Source: Macquaria australasica (lineage: Eukaryota; Chordata; Actinopteri; Centrarchiformes; Percichthyidae). Taken from it: a stretch of 64,000 nt of DNA. Under the pieces are notes generated by a model that was not told where the DNA came from, searched no databases, and saw only the letters and a list, made by a program, of their open reading frames with translations. The position numbers and the translations under genes are program-made. The stretch lies in assembly GCA_005408345.1 (NCBI GenBank), contig SEMN01000882.1, positions 62,001 through 126,000 on the forward strand, in the 5' to 3' direction. Shown here piece after piece: positions 13,065 through 24,510 of the stretch (position 1 is its first letter; each line of letters starts with the position of its first letter).

Positions 13065-16000
13065 ATTAATGTCTCTCGCCCTCTCCCTTGCAGGTCCCCA
13101 TGATAGTGAAAGCTCTTCACAAGCAGCTGAAGGAGAAAAGTGTCAAAACCCGTCAGTGTTGTTTCAACATGTTGACTGAGCTGGTGAACGTCCTCCCAGG
13201 AGCCCTGACTCAGCACATCCCAGTACTAATACCAGGTGATACTACACCACTGCGACTACTACTACTACTAAATCAGACGTCAGTTTCCCACACTAGCTGA
13301 ACAAAAACTCTTACTAGTTGCTCTTTTTCAGCAACTAGTGTCACTATTGTCCAACTAGTTCCAACAGAACCACCAGCACCAGTACCACCAAAGTCCCAAC
13401 TAGTCAGCTTTTTGACAAACTACCGGCCCCCTGGACCTCTGAACTAGTACAACTGAAAGTCTGACTAGTTAACTAGTTAAAGCCTCTTTTTACCTTACTA
13501 GTTGACTGGTGAGGCTCAAAGTGTTTACTAGTTGAGCTAGTGAAAGCCAAAATGCTCACTAGTCACACGAAAAGCTGATGAGGAGGAGAAGCGCGCATTG
13601 AGGCTTCCGATTGGCCCTCCAGTTCAAAATAAAAAATGCCGACAATGCAGTATTGGTAGTATCAGTATTAGTAACAGCAGTTTTGCAGTATTGGTAGTAT
13701 CAGTATTAGTAACAGCAGTATTGGTAGTATCAGTATTAGTAACAGCAGTTTTGCAGTATTGGTAGTATCAGTATTAGTAACAGCAGTATTGGTAGTATCA
13801 GTATTAGTAACAGCAGTTTTGCAGTATTGGTAGTATCAGTATTAGCAGCAGTATGTTTGTTTTTCAGGTATCATCTTCTCTCTGAACGATAAGTCGAGCA
13901 GCTCCAACCTAAAAATCGACGCCTTGGCCTGTCTCCACGTCATCATGGTCACGCACCCCGCCCATGCCTTCCACGCCCACGTTCCCGCCCTTGTCCCGCC
14001 CGTGGTGGCGTGCGTGGGAGACCCCTTTTACAAGATCACCTCCGAGGCTCTGCTCGTCACCCAGCAGCTCGTCAAGGTGGGAGTCGAACCTGCAGCCTCC
14101 ATAAACCCTCTTCAGTGACGAGTTTACACCTGATTCCACACTTGTTTCTCTCCTCCAGGTGATCCGGCCTCTGGACAACCAATCAGAGGCCTCCGACAGC
14201 TTCGACCCCTCCCCCTACATCAATGACTTGTTCACCTGCACAATCAAACGCCTGAAAGCCGCCGACATTGACCAGGAAGTGAAAGAACGAGCCATCTCCT
14301 GTATGGGGCAGATCATCTGTAACCTAGGTAACCACCGCCCGTCAGTCACAGTGGTGTGATGTCAGCTATGATGCAGCTTCCTGTTTGTTTGACTCGCTGA
14401 TTTCTCGTCTGGTTGTGTAGGTGACCGGCTGCCTGCTGAACTTCCTGGAACGCTGCTGATCTTCTTAGAACGCCTCAAGAACGAGATCACCAGACTGACA
14501 ACGGTGAAAGGTAAGCCCCGCCCTCCAGGTGCACGACTATAAATGGTCAAAGGAAAGAGGCGAAAGCTGCACACTTACAACCCTGATGCAAACTTTTCTG
14601 GTCTGTAACGTCGTCTCTAATTCAGCCTTGACCGCTCCAAATTACCCAACGTGTTTTTGCTCTGTACAGAGTTTGTACAAAGTCTTGAAAGTTTGGAAAA
14701 TGCTTAATTTTAACCGTTATGTTTTCAAGGTTAGGAATATGCTTGAATTTGAATATAGTCCTTGAAAAATTCTTGATTTTTCAACACAATTTGGTGTTTC
14801 ATCATCGACACAATCACTCATGGAAACCAAAAATCTTTTAATATTTGAAATGAAACCATCCCGTCATCATATCTGTTTGTTGTCTCCTGGAACTTATAAT
14901 AACAATTTAGATGTGATGATAAAGGCTTCCAGAGTCTGGAAATTTTTGGTTTAGGTACCTTGAAAGTGCTTGAATTTTACTCTTAAAAAGCTGTACGAAC
15001 CCTGTCTGCGTGTTTCATCTACATTAGCCAGGTTTCCCTCCAAATGTAGCGCAAATTTTAATCACCCACTACTGTTAATGTGAATATTATTTATTATTAT
15101 TTATAGGTACAGTGCACATGTACCAACTTCAGTTTTGTGAATGTGTCCGTGTTAGCCAGCAGTGCGACCGCTGCACATCAGCACTGCCTCTGTGGACTGT
15201 TGGCTCCTTGTACGAACAGATCTCACCACACTTTGATAACAGTTATTAAATATACATGAATGAAAGTGAACAGAGGCAGTGTACTGTATGATGATGGATT
15301 TGGTTTTAATGTAAATATACATTACAGTGAGCTAGTTTTATCTTTGATTATTTTGGGACACAGCAGGTGTAGACCGTTAAATCAAACTGAGCGTCCTCCG
15401 GAGTCTGCTCCCCTGAGTTTTAACACACCTTCTTGGGAGTTTGAACTTGGTGTACGCTGTAACGACAAAGTCTTTAATCTTTAATTGTGGTGGCAGGAAG
15501 GCAATATGTGTGAAAACAGTGACTCATAGGATTAAATGTGGGCTTTAAATAGACTCTCCAGAGGTTTACTGTCAGTAAGTGTGAATAGTTCTTCTGTTTC
15601 TTTGAAGTAGTCACAGTATTGTTCTGATTGTGTTTCTGTGGCAGCTCTGACGCTGATCGCCGGCTCACCGTTGAAAATCGATCTGAGGCCGGTCCTCCCC
15701 GACGCCGTTCCCATTCTCGCCTCCTTCCTCCGCAAGAACCAGCGAGCCTTGAAGCTCTGCACGCTGGCTGCTCTGGACATCCTGCTCAGAAACTACAGGT
15801 AACACACACTCACCTGTCGGCCACGCCCACAGCTGTCAGCACCCCCTCCTTCCTGTCAGTAACGCTGCGTTTGAACGTGTGTGTTTCAGCTCTGCGGTGA
15901 CTCCCGTCATGGTGGACGCGGTGCTGGCCGAGCTGCCTCCTCTCATCTCGGAGAGCGACATGCACGTGTCTCAGATGGCGCTGAGCTTCCTGTCCACGCT

Positions 16001-19000
16001 GGCGGTGACTCATCCGTCCTCGCTAGGTCAGCTGAGCGGAGGAAACATCCTCCAGCAGCTCATCGCGCTGGTTCGATCCCCGCTGCTGCAGGGTGGGGCG
16101 CTCGCCGCCATGCTGGACTTCTACCAGGTACGACAGGAACACAGGCTTTATTTGGAGTTACAGTTTTAAACCACCAGAGGTCTGTCCCTTCCCTAAAGAC
16201 TGCCGTACGATTGGTTAGAGAAAGCTTTGTTTCTGTGATGTAAGTGGTTGTTGGTATGTTCACAAGCAACGTGTCTCATTTTCTTATCCAGCAAGTGTTT
16301 CTGTTGCAATCGGTGATTATATTGCTTTACATCGCCCGGGCCTATAATCATCTAACTGATCCTGTAAGTCCACAAAGAATGAGTTTAGTTCAGGACAAAC
16401 CTACGAAAAACACAGATAGTATAAATTGGACAAAATAGATACATTTTCTCAAACAAAGGCCTGGTTTTCTCTTCAGGTTGGGTTAATAAAAGGTTTATTC
16501 CCTAAACATGAATAACGGTAGTAACTGTGTGTGTGTGTGTTCAGGCTCTGGTGGCTACAGAGACTGCTGGTCTGGGTTACATGGACCTGCTGAGGATGCT
16601 GACCGGTCCGGTTTACTCCCAGAGTGCTGCTCTGCCTCACAAACAGGCCTACTGCTCCATCGCTAAATGTGTCGCCGCTCTGACCAGAGCCTGTCCCACC
16701 GAGGGCCCCGCTGTGGTCGGACAGTTCATTCAGGTAAACCACCTGTCTGTCTGACTCTGTCTACCTGTCTGACCTACAGATGCTGTAGCTCTGCCCAGGT
16801 TTAAATAAAGTTTGTTTGTCCTGGCTGACAGGATGTGAAGAACAGCCGCTCCACGGACTCCATCAGACTGCTCGCTCTGCTCTCATTGGGCGAGGTGGGA
16901 CACCATGTGGACCTGAGCAGCCAACCAGAGCTCAAGACAGTCATCCTGGAGGCTTTCTCCTCCTCCAGTGAAGAGGTAACACCCGTCTGTCTCACCAGGA
17001 AGTGGCGTTCAGATCCAGGACTTTTTGACTTTTCACATTAAACATTAACATGACACAGCAGAGACGAGACTGAGAGTCTGCAGCCAAGCAGCTTTGTGTG
17101 GCTGTTCAGCGGCGCTTTGAGCTAAACATGCTCACAATGCAGGTGTAATGTTCACCATCTTTATTTAGCAGGTTAGCCATAAGCTGTTTACCACAGTGTA
17201 ATTCAGTAACCTGTTGGTAGATTTTGACCTGTCTCTCTCTCTCCCTGCCTGTCTGTGTGTCTCTCAGGTGAAGTCGGCAGCCTCCTATGCGTTGGGCAGC
17301 ATTGCAGTGGGGAATCTTCCGGAGTATCTGCCCTTCGTCCTGCAGGAGATCTCCTCCTCCAAGAGACAGTACCTGCTGCTGCACTCGCTCAAAGAGATCA
17401 TCAGTAAGAACAGCTCAGACGCTCTGTACATACGTGCGTGTGTGTGTGTGTACTTGTGGTTTTAACCTGTGCGTCTGTGTTGAGGTTCGGCGTCGGTGTC
17501 CGGTCTGAAGCCGTACGTGGAGTCAGTTTGGTCTCTGCTGCTCAAACACTGCGAGTGTCAGGAGGAAGGAACCAGGAACGTGGTGGCCGAGTGTCTGGGC
17601 AAACTGACGCTGATCGACCCTGAAACCCTGCTGCCCCGCCTCAAAGGATACCTGCTGTCAGGTAATCAATACTCTAATTGATAACCAGTAATAGTCTGAT
17701 CAATAGTCAATAAACCCTGCTGCCCTGCCTCAAAGGATAACCTGTCTCAGGTCAATTTACAGGATCAATAAGTATCTGTTAATCTTTATATAGGCATCAA
17801 ACTGATTGATTGATCATAAAAGATGAATTTCAAACCCTAAACCCCGTTTCAATGTATTGATTTGATCAGATAAGTAATTCATAATCAATAAATACATGTG
17901 TATAGTGACACAGACCATAAGGTCCTCCTATCTGCTGTCAGATAATAAGATCTGTCAATTTATAAGTTGTCAGTCAGCTGATCAATCAATACATCTTTAT
18001 ATCATTCTGTTAAAAGGACTTATTGATCGATTCTTCCTGGAATCAGTGAATCTTCAGTGATGACGGAAATAAAAACTCCATCCAATAGGAACATTGAATA
18101 TCTTGATAAGTCCCGCCCCTCTGCTCCTCTGAGCCAATCAAACTGCCTCTGCCTCCTCACCCTGCATCTCATTGGTTTACAGAGCAGAATGTGTGAATTA
18201 ATCAATAGGTTCAGATGAAACACCTGCTGAACCTGAAGCAGTCATCTGACGAGTGAAATATTGATTTATTGATCACTGATCTGTGTGTGTGTGTGTGTGT
18301 ATAGGTTCGTCGTACGCCAGGAGCTCCGTGGTAACAGCAGTAAAGTTCACCATCTCTGACCAGCCTCAACCCATCGACCCACTGCTGAAGAACTGCATAG
18401 GTAAAAACTGATTTTATTGATCTCTGATTACAAATTCACCCGCCTCATTAACAAGATGTATTGTTAGCCATGTTAGCAGGCTGGCTAAGGATGAAAATGT
18501 CCAGCACTGAAAAATGAGCCGGATTTGCATGAAGTTTGGTGCAGACATTCAGGACGAAACTCAAACTGCTCCGTCTCTGATTTTTTTTCTCAGGTGATTT
18601 CCTGAAGACGCTGGAGGACCCGGACCTGAACGTACGCCGTGTTGCCTTGGTAACGTTTAACTCTGCCGCCCACAATAAACCCAGTCTGATCCGAGAGCTG
18701 CTGGACTCTGTCTTACCACAACTGTACAACGAGACCAAAGTCAGGAAGGAGCTGATCCGAGAGGTGAGACCACCTGGAATATACTGAAATATAAAAACAC
18801 ACATGCAGAAACATCAGGCGGACAGACAGATGTTGGTTCTGCAGTGTTTATCAGCAGATGTTTTGTGTGTGTGTGTGTGTGTGTGTGTGTAGGTGGAGAT
18901 GGGTCCGTTCAAACACACGGTGGATGATGGTTTGGACCTGAGGAAGGCTGCGTTCGAGTGCATGTACACTCTGCTGGACAGCTGCCTGGACCGGATCGAC

Positions 19001-20782
19001 ATCTTCACCTTCCTCAACCACGTAGAGGACGGCCTCAAGGACCACTACGACATCAAGGTCCGACTACACGCCACAACACACGACTACTACTACAAGTATT
19101 AATACTGCGATACCAGAGTCTATTCAAACGTGTTGATTTTAATAGGAGAAGGATGGATACAAGGTATAAACAATGCAGTTCCCTCCATTATTTTCTTGAT
19201 TAACTGATTCATCATTAAAAAATGCTGATAATAATCTCCCAGTCTATTTTTACATATTTTGAGGTCTACATGACTGATTTAAGTATACATAGTTTTGGAA
19301 TTGTCTGTCCAGTAAAAGTGCTTGTTTGTCCAGCCATCCTCACGAAAACTCAAGAAGTAGCGCGTGGATGTAGCCCAGCTAAGAACGTAAACACGACGCA
19401 CGTTTTGTTTTACGTCTGTTACGTTTCATCTACTCGGTTCAGCCATAATGAACATACTACGCACAGTCTGGTCTTACAGAATTGTTACAGGCGATCATAA
19501 TGTCGAGAACTGAGTTTTCTGCATCGAGACATAATTGTTCAAGAGAGAATCTTTTCCCACCCGTAGTAACTGTGTTACACTGCCAGCGTCTGTACGTCTA
19601 ACGCCTGCTGTTGTTTCCAGATGCTGACGTTCCTGATGCTGGCCAGGCTGTCGTCTCTGTGTCCCAGTGCTGTTCTACAGAGACTGGACAGACTGGTGGA
19701 ACCACTGAGAGCCACCTGCACCACCAAGGTACACAAACCTACACACACACACACACACTCCACCACCAGTATCACAAGTCAAAGTCGGTTTAGTGGTGGA
19801 GGTCCTGCCCAGCCCACAGACACATGTTGTATAATGTCCTCTGAGGAGCTTCATCAAGTTTCAGGTGAATCCTGACTTCAAAAGACAAAACGTGCTGTCA
19901 AGTTGCATCATGGTGATTGTAGGATTCAGGTCTTTTGGAGCTGGTCCCAAAATTCTCGGTTTCTGCTGCACCAGTTAGTTTTTAAACTGTCCAACAGTCC
20001 CCTAATTTTAGGGAACTTCATGGAACCTAATATATATTATATTACTGATTATAATTAGTGATGCATTAATGTGTTTATCACTTTAATGTTGCAGCTGGTG
20101 AAGGTGGAGTTCATTTTAACTACTTTATATACTGCTTCGTAGCTTAATCTATAATATGTCATAAATTATTAGTTGATTTAAGTTTCATATTAGCAATCTG
20201 CAAAGGAACTAAACCTGTCAGACACATTTAGTGGAGTAAAAAGTACAATATTAGTGTGTAGTGGAGTAGAAGTATAAAGTAGCATAAAATGGAAATACTC
20301 AAGTAAAGTACCTCAAAATTGTGTTTAAATACAGTTCTTTCCACCACTGTGTATTTCCAGTCAGCATACACAAACTTACTCTTTAATTTAAAAAGTGTAA
20401 GGAAATATATGTGAAATCATTAAACAGACTAAATATGAGATCAGTGGAGATCGTTCTTTTCTTTGTTTTATAGGTGGTGTTTTTTTTTAAGCCAAATTAG
20501 TGAATAAATGTCGCCATTTTGAGCAGAAGAGTAAAAACGTCTCCCGTGTCTCTGCAGGTGAAGGCGAACTCGGTGAAGCAGGAGTTCGAGAAGCAGGACG
20601 AGCTGAAGCGGTCGGCGATGCGAGCCGTCGTGGCGTTGCTGACGATCCCCGAGGCCGAGAAGTCGCCGCTGATGTCAGAGTTCCAGTCCCAGATCTCGTC
20701 CAATCAGGAGCTGGCGGCCATCTTCGACTCCATCCAGAGGGACTCCAGCTCCGCCAACATGGAGTCCATGGACACCAGCTAA
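1472..20782 (+). CDS. cand1: Cullin-associated NEDD8-dissociated protein 1 (26 coding exons)
   Basis: Product: a HEAT-repeat solenoid that binds un-neddylated cullin-RBX1 cores and exchanges substrate receptors of SCF and other cullin-RING ligases, in cytosol and nucleus. Exons: 1472-1539, 7935-8010, 8120-8187, 8292-8446, 8671-8794, 10175-10262, 10369-10537, 10711-10816, 10902-11047, 12025-12176, 12580-12720, 13094-13235, 13868-14076, 14159-14327, 14421-14510, 15645-15798, 15890-16127, 16545-16733, 16832-16975, 17268-17403, 17485-17661, 18305-18400, 18594-18763, 18893-19057, 19621-19728, 20558-20782. The sum is 3705 nt, or 1234 aa plus stop; human CAND1 is 1230 aa. The frame is open throughout and all introns are GT-AG. 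The protein starts MASASYHISNLLEKMTSSDK and ends in ESMDTS, as in mammals. The acidic loop (about residues 310-345, exons 9-10) is present but differs in sequence. The identification rests on near-identity along the whole length. The intron 20 donor lies inside the serine codon (A|GT), and this restores the conserved IISSAS. Confidence 0.97.
2049..4145. repeat. Minisatellite, 44/46-bp units, cand1 intron 1
   Basis: About 47 tandem units of two types alternate irregularly: a 44-bp unit with GGAGCAGGTGG and a 46-bp unit with GGCACTGAGGTGG. Both begin GGTAAACACACC and end GTGAACGGCA. Units at 2049-2450 and 3150-4145 are nearly identical; those at about 2455-3150 are strongly diverged, with many indels and GAGCGG instead of GAACGG. 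The minus strand is open in several frames only because the unit contains no stop codons; this is not coding. Confidence 0.97.
4462..4693. repeat. Dispersed fish repeat, family B
   Basis: This copy belongs to a family recognised by the stretch 'gaaaatctttgggttt', then 'gaagacgtcatcttgggctt', 'gacattttatagacca' and a final run of ATTAATCGAT-like words ending in 'gttgcagccctg'. Related copies lie at about 4962-5035, 5880-6090, 28545-28780, 28990-29232, 29375-29628, 35920-36142, 50030-50176 and 62615-63093. I recognise the sequence as common in teleosts but cannot assign a class name. Confidence 0.6.
5880..6090. repeat. Dispersed repeat, family B copy
   Basis: This diverged copy of the 4462-4693 family lies in cand1 intron 1. 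The shared features are 'tttgctgcttttctctcttctg', a run around 'aaaatgagacatttttt', and 'gacattt...' words near the end. Confidence 0.45.
8955..9068. repeat. (CT)n then (AT)n microsatellite
   Basis: About 32 CT dinucleotides (8955-9019) are followed by about 19 AT dinucleotides (9031-9068) in cand1 intron 5. The AT run abuts the left TA target site of the transposon that follows. Confidence 0.95.
9071..9470 (-). mobile_element. Internally deleted Tc1/mariner-type element, 400 bp
   Basis: A perfect 37-bp terminal inverted repeat (starting GAATATCGTGGAAA) occupies 9071-9107 and 9434-9470. It is flanked on both sides by TA (9069-9070 and 9471-9472), the target duplication of Tc1/mariner elements. 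The minus strand at about 9300-9435 reads as a transposase C-terminal remnant, with RPNNADELKATIKATWPS then PQQCHRLIA and a stop after AKGAPTKY. The rest of the transposase is missing, so the copy is non-autonomous. It lies in cand1 intron 5. Confidence 0.88.
9484..9530. repeat. (TG)n/(AT)n microsatellite
   Basis: A short TG run followed by AT-rich dinucleotides, directly beside the right end of the 400-bp element. Confidence 0.85.
11540..11765. repeat. Probable retroposon tail in cand1 intron 9
   Basis: The segment contains 'actttattaatacaggacttttcaaaac...aaagggcttcatg' followed by A-rich text. It resembles the 3' tails of LINE-type repeats common in fish. No coding part is visible and the class is uncertain. 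Confidence 0.4.
13008..13058. repeat. (CT)n microsatellite before cand1 exon 12
   Basis: About 25 CT dinucleotides end 35 bases before the exon 12 acceptor (13093/13094). They may serve as an extended polypyrimidine tract. Confidence 0.9.
13313..13563. repeat. Cluster of ten ACTAGT palindromes, cand1 intron 12
   Basis: ACTAGT occurs at 13313, 13334, 13354, 13399, 13443, 13464, 13472, 13497, 13527 and 13558. Between the hexamers the sequence is not an obvious tandem repeat, although short GTTGA/CAACT words recur and make local hairpins possible. Confidence 0.85.
13650..13850. repeat. Alternating 30/38-bp tandem repeat, cand1 intron 12
   Basis: A 30-bp unit (starting GTATTGGTAGTATCAGTATT) recurs six times. 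Every second copy is followed by an extra GTTTTGCA, giving a 68-bp higher-order unit. The array ends 17 bases before the exon 13 acceptor. Confidence 0.93.
14650..15005. repeat. Dispersed repeat, 'cttgaaagtgcttgaat' family
   Basis: The segment carries 'ggtaccttgaaagtgcttga' and 'actcttaaaaag' near its end. A second, shorter copy with the same words lies at 52385-52475 in mdm1 intron 14, so this is a dispersed element. It fills much of cand1 intron 15. Confidence 0.6.
20040..20355. repeat. Dispersed fish repeat, family A
   Basis: The segment reads 'gatgcattaatgtgtttatc', 'gttgcagctggtgaaggtgg', 'aaaaagtacaatatt', 'aatactcaagtaaagtacct' and ends in 'tttccaccact'. The same order of words occurs at 22262-22580, 25015-25288, 54020-54480 and 60335-60495. 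The family is widespread in teleosts; no protein is encoded. This copy is in cand1 intron 25. Confidence 0.75.
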
Positions 20783-20878
20783 AGAGATGGACAAACAAGT
20801 TCCCACGATGCAACACGGCACCCACCCCGCTGCTGGAGAGCTAACCCTGCAGCATGTTTCCATGACAACAGGACCCAG

Positions 20879-20916
<38 letters not shown>

Positions 20917-21775
20917 GTAGTGACACACCCTCTCTAGCGATCGATCGTTCCATGATGCATTGCACTGAAATCAGCTGTTGGAAAAGACAGGAGGACGGCA
21001 GACGTACGGCTCACACACATGGACTAAAAGGACAAAAACAAAGAAGAAAAAAAGAAGAAAAAAAAAGAAATTCCAGAAATATAAGTTCCATATGAGGCTT
21101 GGAAGCTCCTCCTACTTCCTGTTTGTTTTTCTAGAGAGGTCGTCTGATTGGCTGATCTCCCTGTTCATCATCATTCTTCTTTTTGTTTCTTTTTTTCTTT
21201 TTCTTTTCGTTATTCCAGAAAGTTCCACAGGTACTGTACTGTAACCTGATTGGCCGCTGCTGAGTGACTGACAGTTGGCGTGTTATCAAAACTGACCAAT
21301 GGGAAAACGGCCTTTGCTGCCTGAGGCTGTGGTGACCAATGGGAGAAGGGCTCGCTCTGTTTTTGTGAATGATGTAGGCAACCAATAGGATGCTTGGGGG
21401 TGATGATGGGTGGGCGGGGTTTTACTGTGTGGACCAATCAGCTTCTTTGTTTCCCCTGATTCAATAGCTCCGCCCTCGACCACTCCACTCCCCTGAAGGA
21501 AGGGACGAGGAAAGCTTATTGGACCAGGTCCGACCTGACCAGACCGGATTGGATGATACTGACGTCCTGTGTGGCTGTTGCCACGGTAACGCAGTGTGTA
21601 ACACAAAGTGACCATATTCTGATTCAGTCCGTTTGTTGTTCCCCCCCGTCAGCCCCGGTTCCACCGGTTTGGTGCAGCCGGGTCCAGTCTGCCTTGATCT
21701 GGTTCAGTCCGGTCTGGTCAGGACAATCCACTGTTGTTTATCGCCCAAGAAAAATAAAAAAGGTCCATTTCTGCC
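20783..21775 (+). other. cand1: cand1 3' UTR with likely poly(A) signal
   Basis: The last exon continues past the stop at 20780-20782. A (CA)n run lies at 20880-20914 and a purine-rich A/G tract at 21035-21075. Eight CCAAT/ATTGG pentamers lie at 21147-21552. The first well-placed AATAAA is at 21753-21758, followed by T/G-rich sequence, so cleavage near 21775 is likely. The exact end is inferred. Confidence 0.55.
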
Positions 21776-22261
21776 TGCCTTCATACTTTGACTGTGTAAT
21801 TTCTTTTAGTGTCGCAAAGTGCTTTCAGACGGAGACTTTTGGTAACTTTCTGTGAGTTTTATAGCAATGTCGGGCGCTCGGTGAAATGTGTTAAAGACAT
21901 TCATGGTCCCTGGAGGATGAATCCTACTGACAGGTGATCCTCTGACTTTTTGCGGAGCGAGAGATGTAAGACAAAGATACTGCCCGACTCGGTGAAAGGG
22001 GACGGGTTCATGCCGGTTTTCTAAAAACAACAGTAAGTTAGTTATTGTAGGATATTAAGGTACTTTAAAACCTTTACTTTAAAAAAATCACTATCTCCGT
22101 CCATAAATCTAATTAGAAATCATAGAATAAAGAGGCTCCTCATAACTGCAGAACCTGCCTGAGAATCAAAACGTTTTTAAGTTTTCTTCAGTATCAAAGT
22201 AATGCAGTGATAGTTGTCCATACATCCAGGGGTACACTGCAAACAGGAAGTGCTAATAGCT

Positions 22262-22580
22262 AATTCAGCATACTTTTTTAATGGTACTCAAAGTATCAAA
22301 AGTAAAAGTACTCGGTACTATGCAGAAAAATTTCTCCCATGAGTTTTATATAATTACATATCCTATTATAACTTGCTGTTTTTACTGGAACTAATTTGAA
22401 TTGCCAGTATTTTATATACAGTTTGGTGGTTTATTTTATAACAACATTGTGTGTAAATAATATACAAAGTAGTGAAATATAATACATATAATAGCAATAC
22501 TCAAGTAAAGTTCAAGTACCTCAAAATTGTATTTCAGTAGAGTACTTAAGTAAATACACTTAGTTTCTTTCCACCACTAG
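22262..22580. repeat. Dispersed repeat, family A copy
   Basis: This copy retains 'aaaagtaaaagtactcggtac', 'aatactcaagtaaag', 'acctcaaaattgtatttcag' and 'tttctttccaccact'. It lies between cand1 and rap1b. Confidence 0.7.
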
Positions 22581-24474
22581 ATCATATTAAAGAGTATTGG
22601 CTTAAATGTGTTCTCACTGTTTGCAGTAGTATAATTTGCAGCAGCAGATGGAGCCAGAATACAGCATGTCAGAGCAGAGGCTTCTCATTACTGCAGCAAC
22701 AGTACACACTGACAGGAAGAGAGACTGTTTGCCTCGAGCTCAGCCTCCCAAGTCTCCTCACCTGGCTCCTTGTTTACCTGAGAGACTGCATTCAGGGCCC
22801 ACTGATCCTCCGGTGCTGTTGATACACAGGTAAGAATTTAAAACAACTTCGTGTTGTTTGTACGAAGCTCTGCTCTGATTGGCTGCTTCAATGAGGCAGA
22901 AACTCGTTGGTGAGCAAACAAAACGAATGACGCTCATTCGTCAGGTCTCCTAGCAACAGCTGAATTGATGAGTTTGTATTGCAGCCTGGCTGATCATTGA
23001 CATGCTGATGATTTTTTTCTCCCCTTTTGAAGTTCAGTAATGTATTCTGTCCTGATGGACTGATGCTGTAAAGCTCTGTGTTTGGAGTCGCCATCACTTA
23101 ACCTCTGAAAACAAAACATTTTTCAGAACTGATGGACAACAAGAAGTCAAATAAGATGCTAGTTGTTTATTGAAAAAAGTTTTTTCCCTTAAATTGTTTT
23201 GTTTGGAGCTGAAGGAGAACAGGAACCTGGTTGGTCAGGTGGAGGATGAGCTTCTTTTTCTCAGGATTTTATTAAGAACAATTTACCAGAACTCACCTGC
23301 AATTCACTCACCAGCCAATTAGAGCGCCTCACCTGCAGCTCACCAGACACAGCACTGTTGGCTATAAGGGATATTTTTTACGACAATGTGAAAGGTGTCT
23401 CTCCTACAGAGACTGTTTGCTAACAAGCTAAACACGTCAACTTTAAAGGTGATGATATGTTAATGCAGTGGACAAAAACATCAGTTATCGCAGGTTTAAA
23501 TGCCCCCAGTTGTCATCAAACACATTTTTAAAGTTCTTTACAATTGTATCTCCTGAACGTACCCTATAAAATACAATAATTTCAATTTTTATATGATATA
23601 ATGTGCACAGACAGTCAGATGAATGTCCCAATTTTCATCCACCAAAGATGAAATTCAAGTACAAACTTTCAGGCCATATTTCATCAAACAAAGACATGTA
23701 TATTGGTGTTGACGCAGTATTAAGACAAAAACAAAAGGAGATAAAGAAATAAAGTGTGAGGGTCTTATTCAAGCAGCATAACAGCTTGAGTTCATTCTTC
23801 CATTCGTCGATATTAACCTTTAAATATTTTTATCTATGAATAAAGTGCTTAACAAAATCAAGTTGTTTATCAGAAAGTAATATGTTTGATTTCAACATTG
23901 TTCCAAATTTTAGGGTGAAAAACTAAACACATTTCTTTATTACTTTAAGTAATATTTAATGAATCTGTGAAATTAATTTGACATGAAAATTAAGATAACA
24001 AAAATACAATCTGATCAACACTGTTTCTCTAAATTGATTATTGTTTATTGGGGTCCCCATTAGTTACCTTGGCAACAGCTACTCTTCCTGGGGTCCATAT
24101 TCAAATAAAATACATGTAGTGAACAACACTTCATACAGTAAACAATAAAGTTACAACTGTGACATTAACAAGTAAGTGATAATAAAATTAAGGTTGAGGG
24201 CAGGTGTATGTGTATGTACAGCAGGATATGTACTTTTACATAAGAAAAACACACACACACACACACTTGGAGGAAGTGTGTGTCAGTGAAAGGGAAGCTG
24301 GTTGGGTGGGGGGCGACTCTATTCTTGGTGACTCCTTCCTGTTTGGGTGTGGCTTCACAGCACCGTATCTCTGACTGTGGTAAACACTGCTGTGTGTGTG
24401 TGTGTGTGTGTGAGAGACTCGAGGCGTGTTCCCATCAACACGCTCCAACATGCTCAGCTGCTCTCTGACTCTGC

Positions 24475-24510
<36 letters not shown>

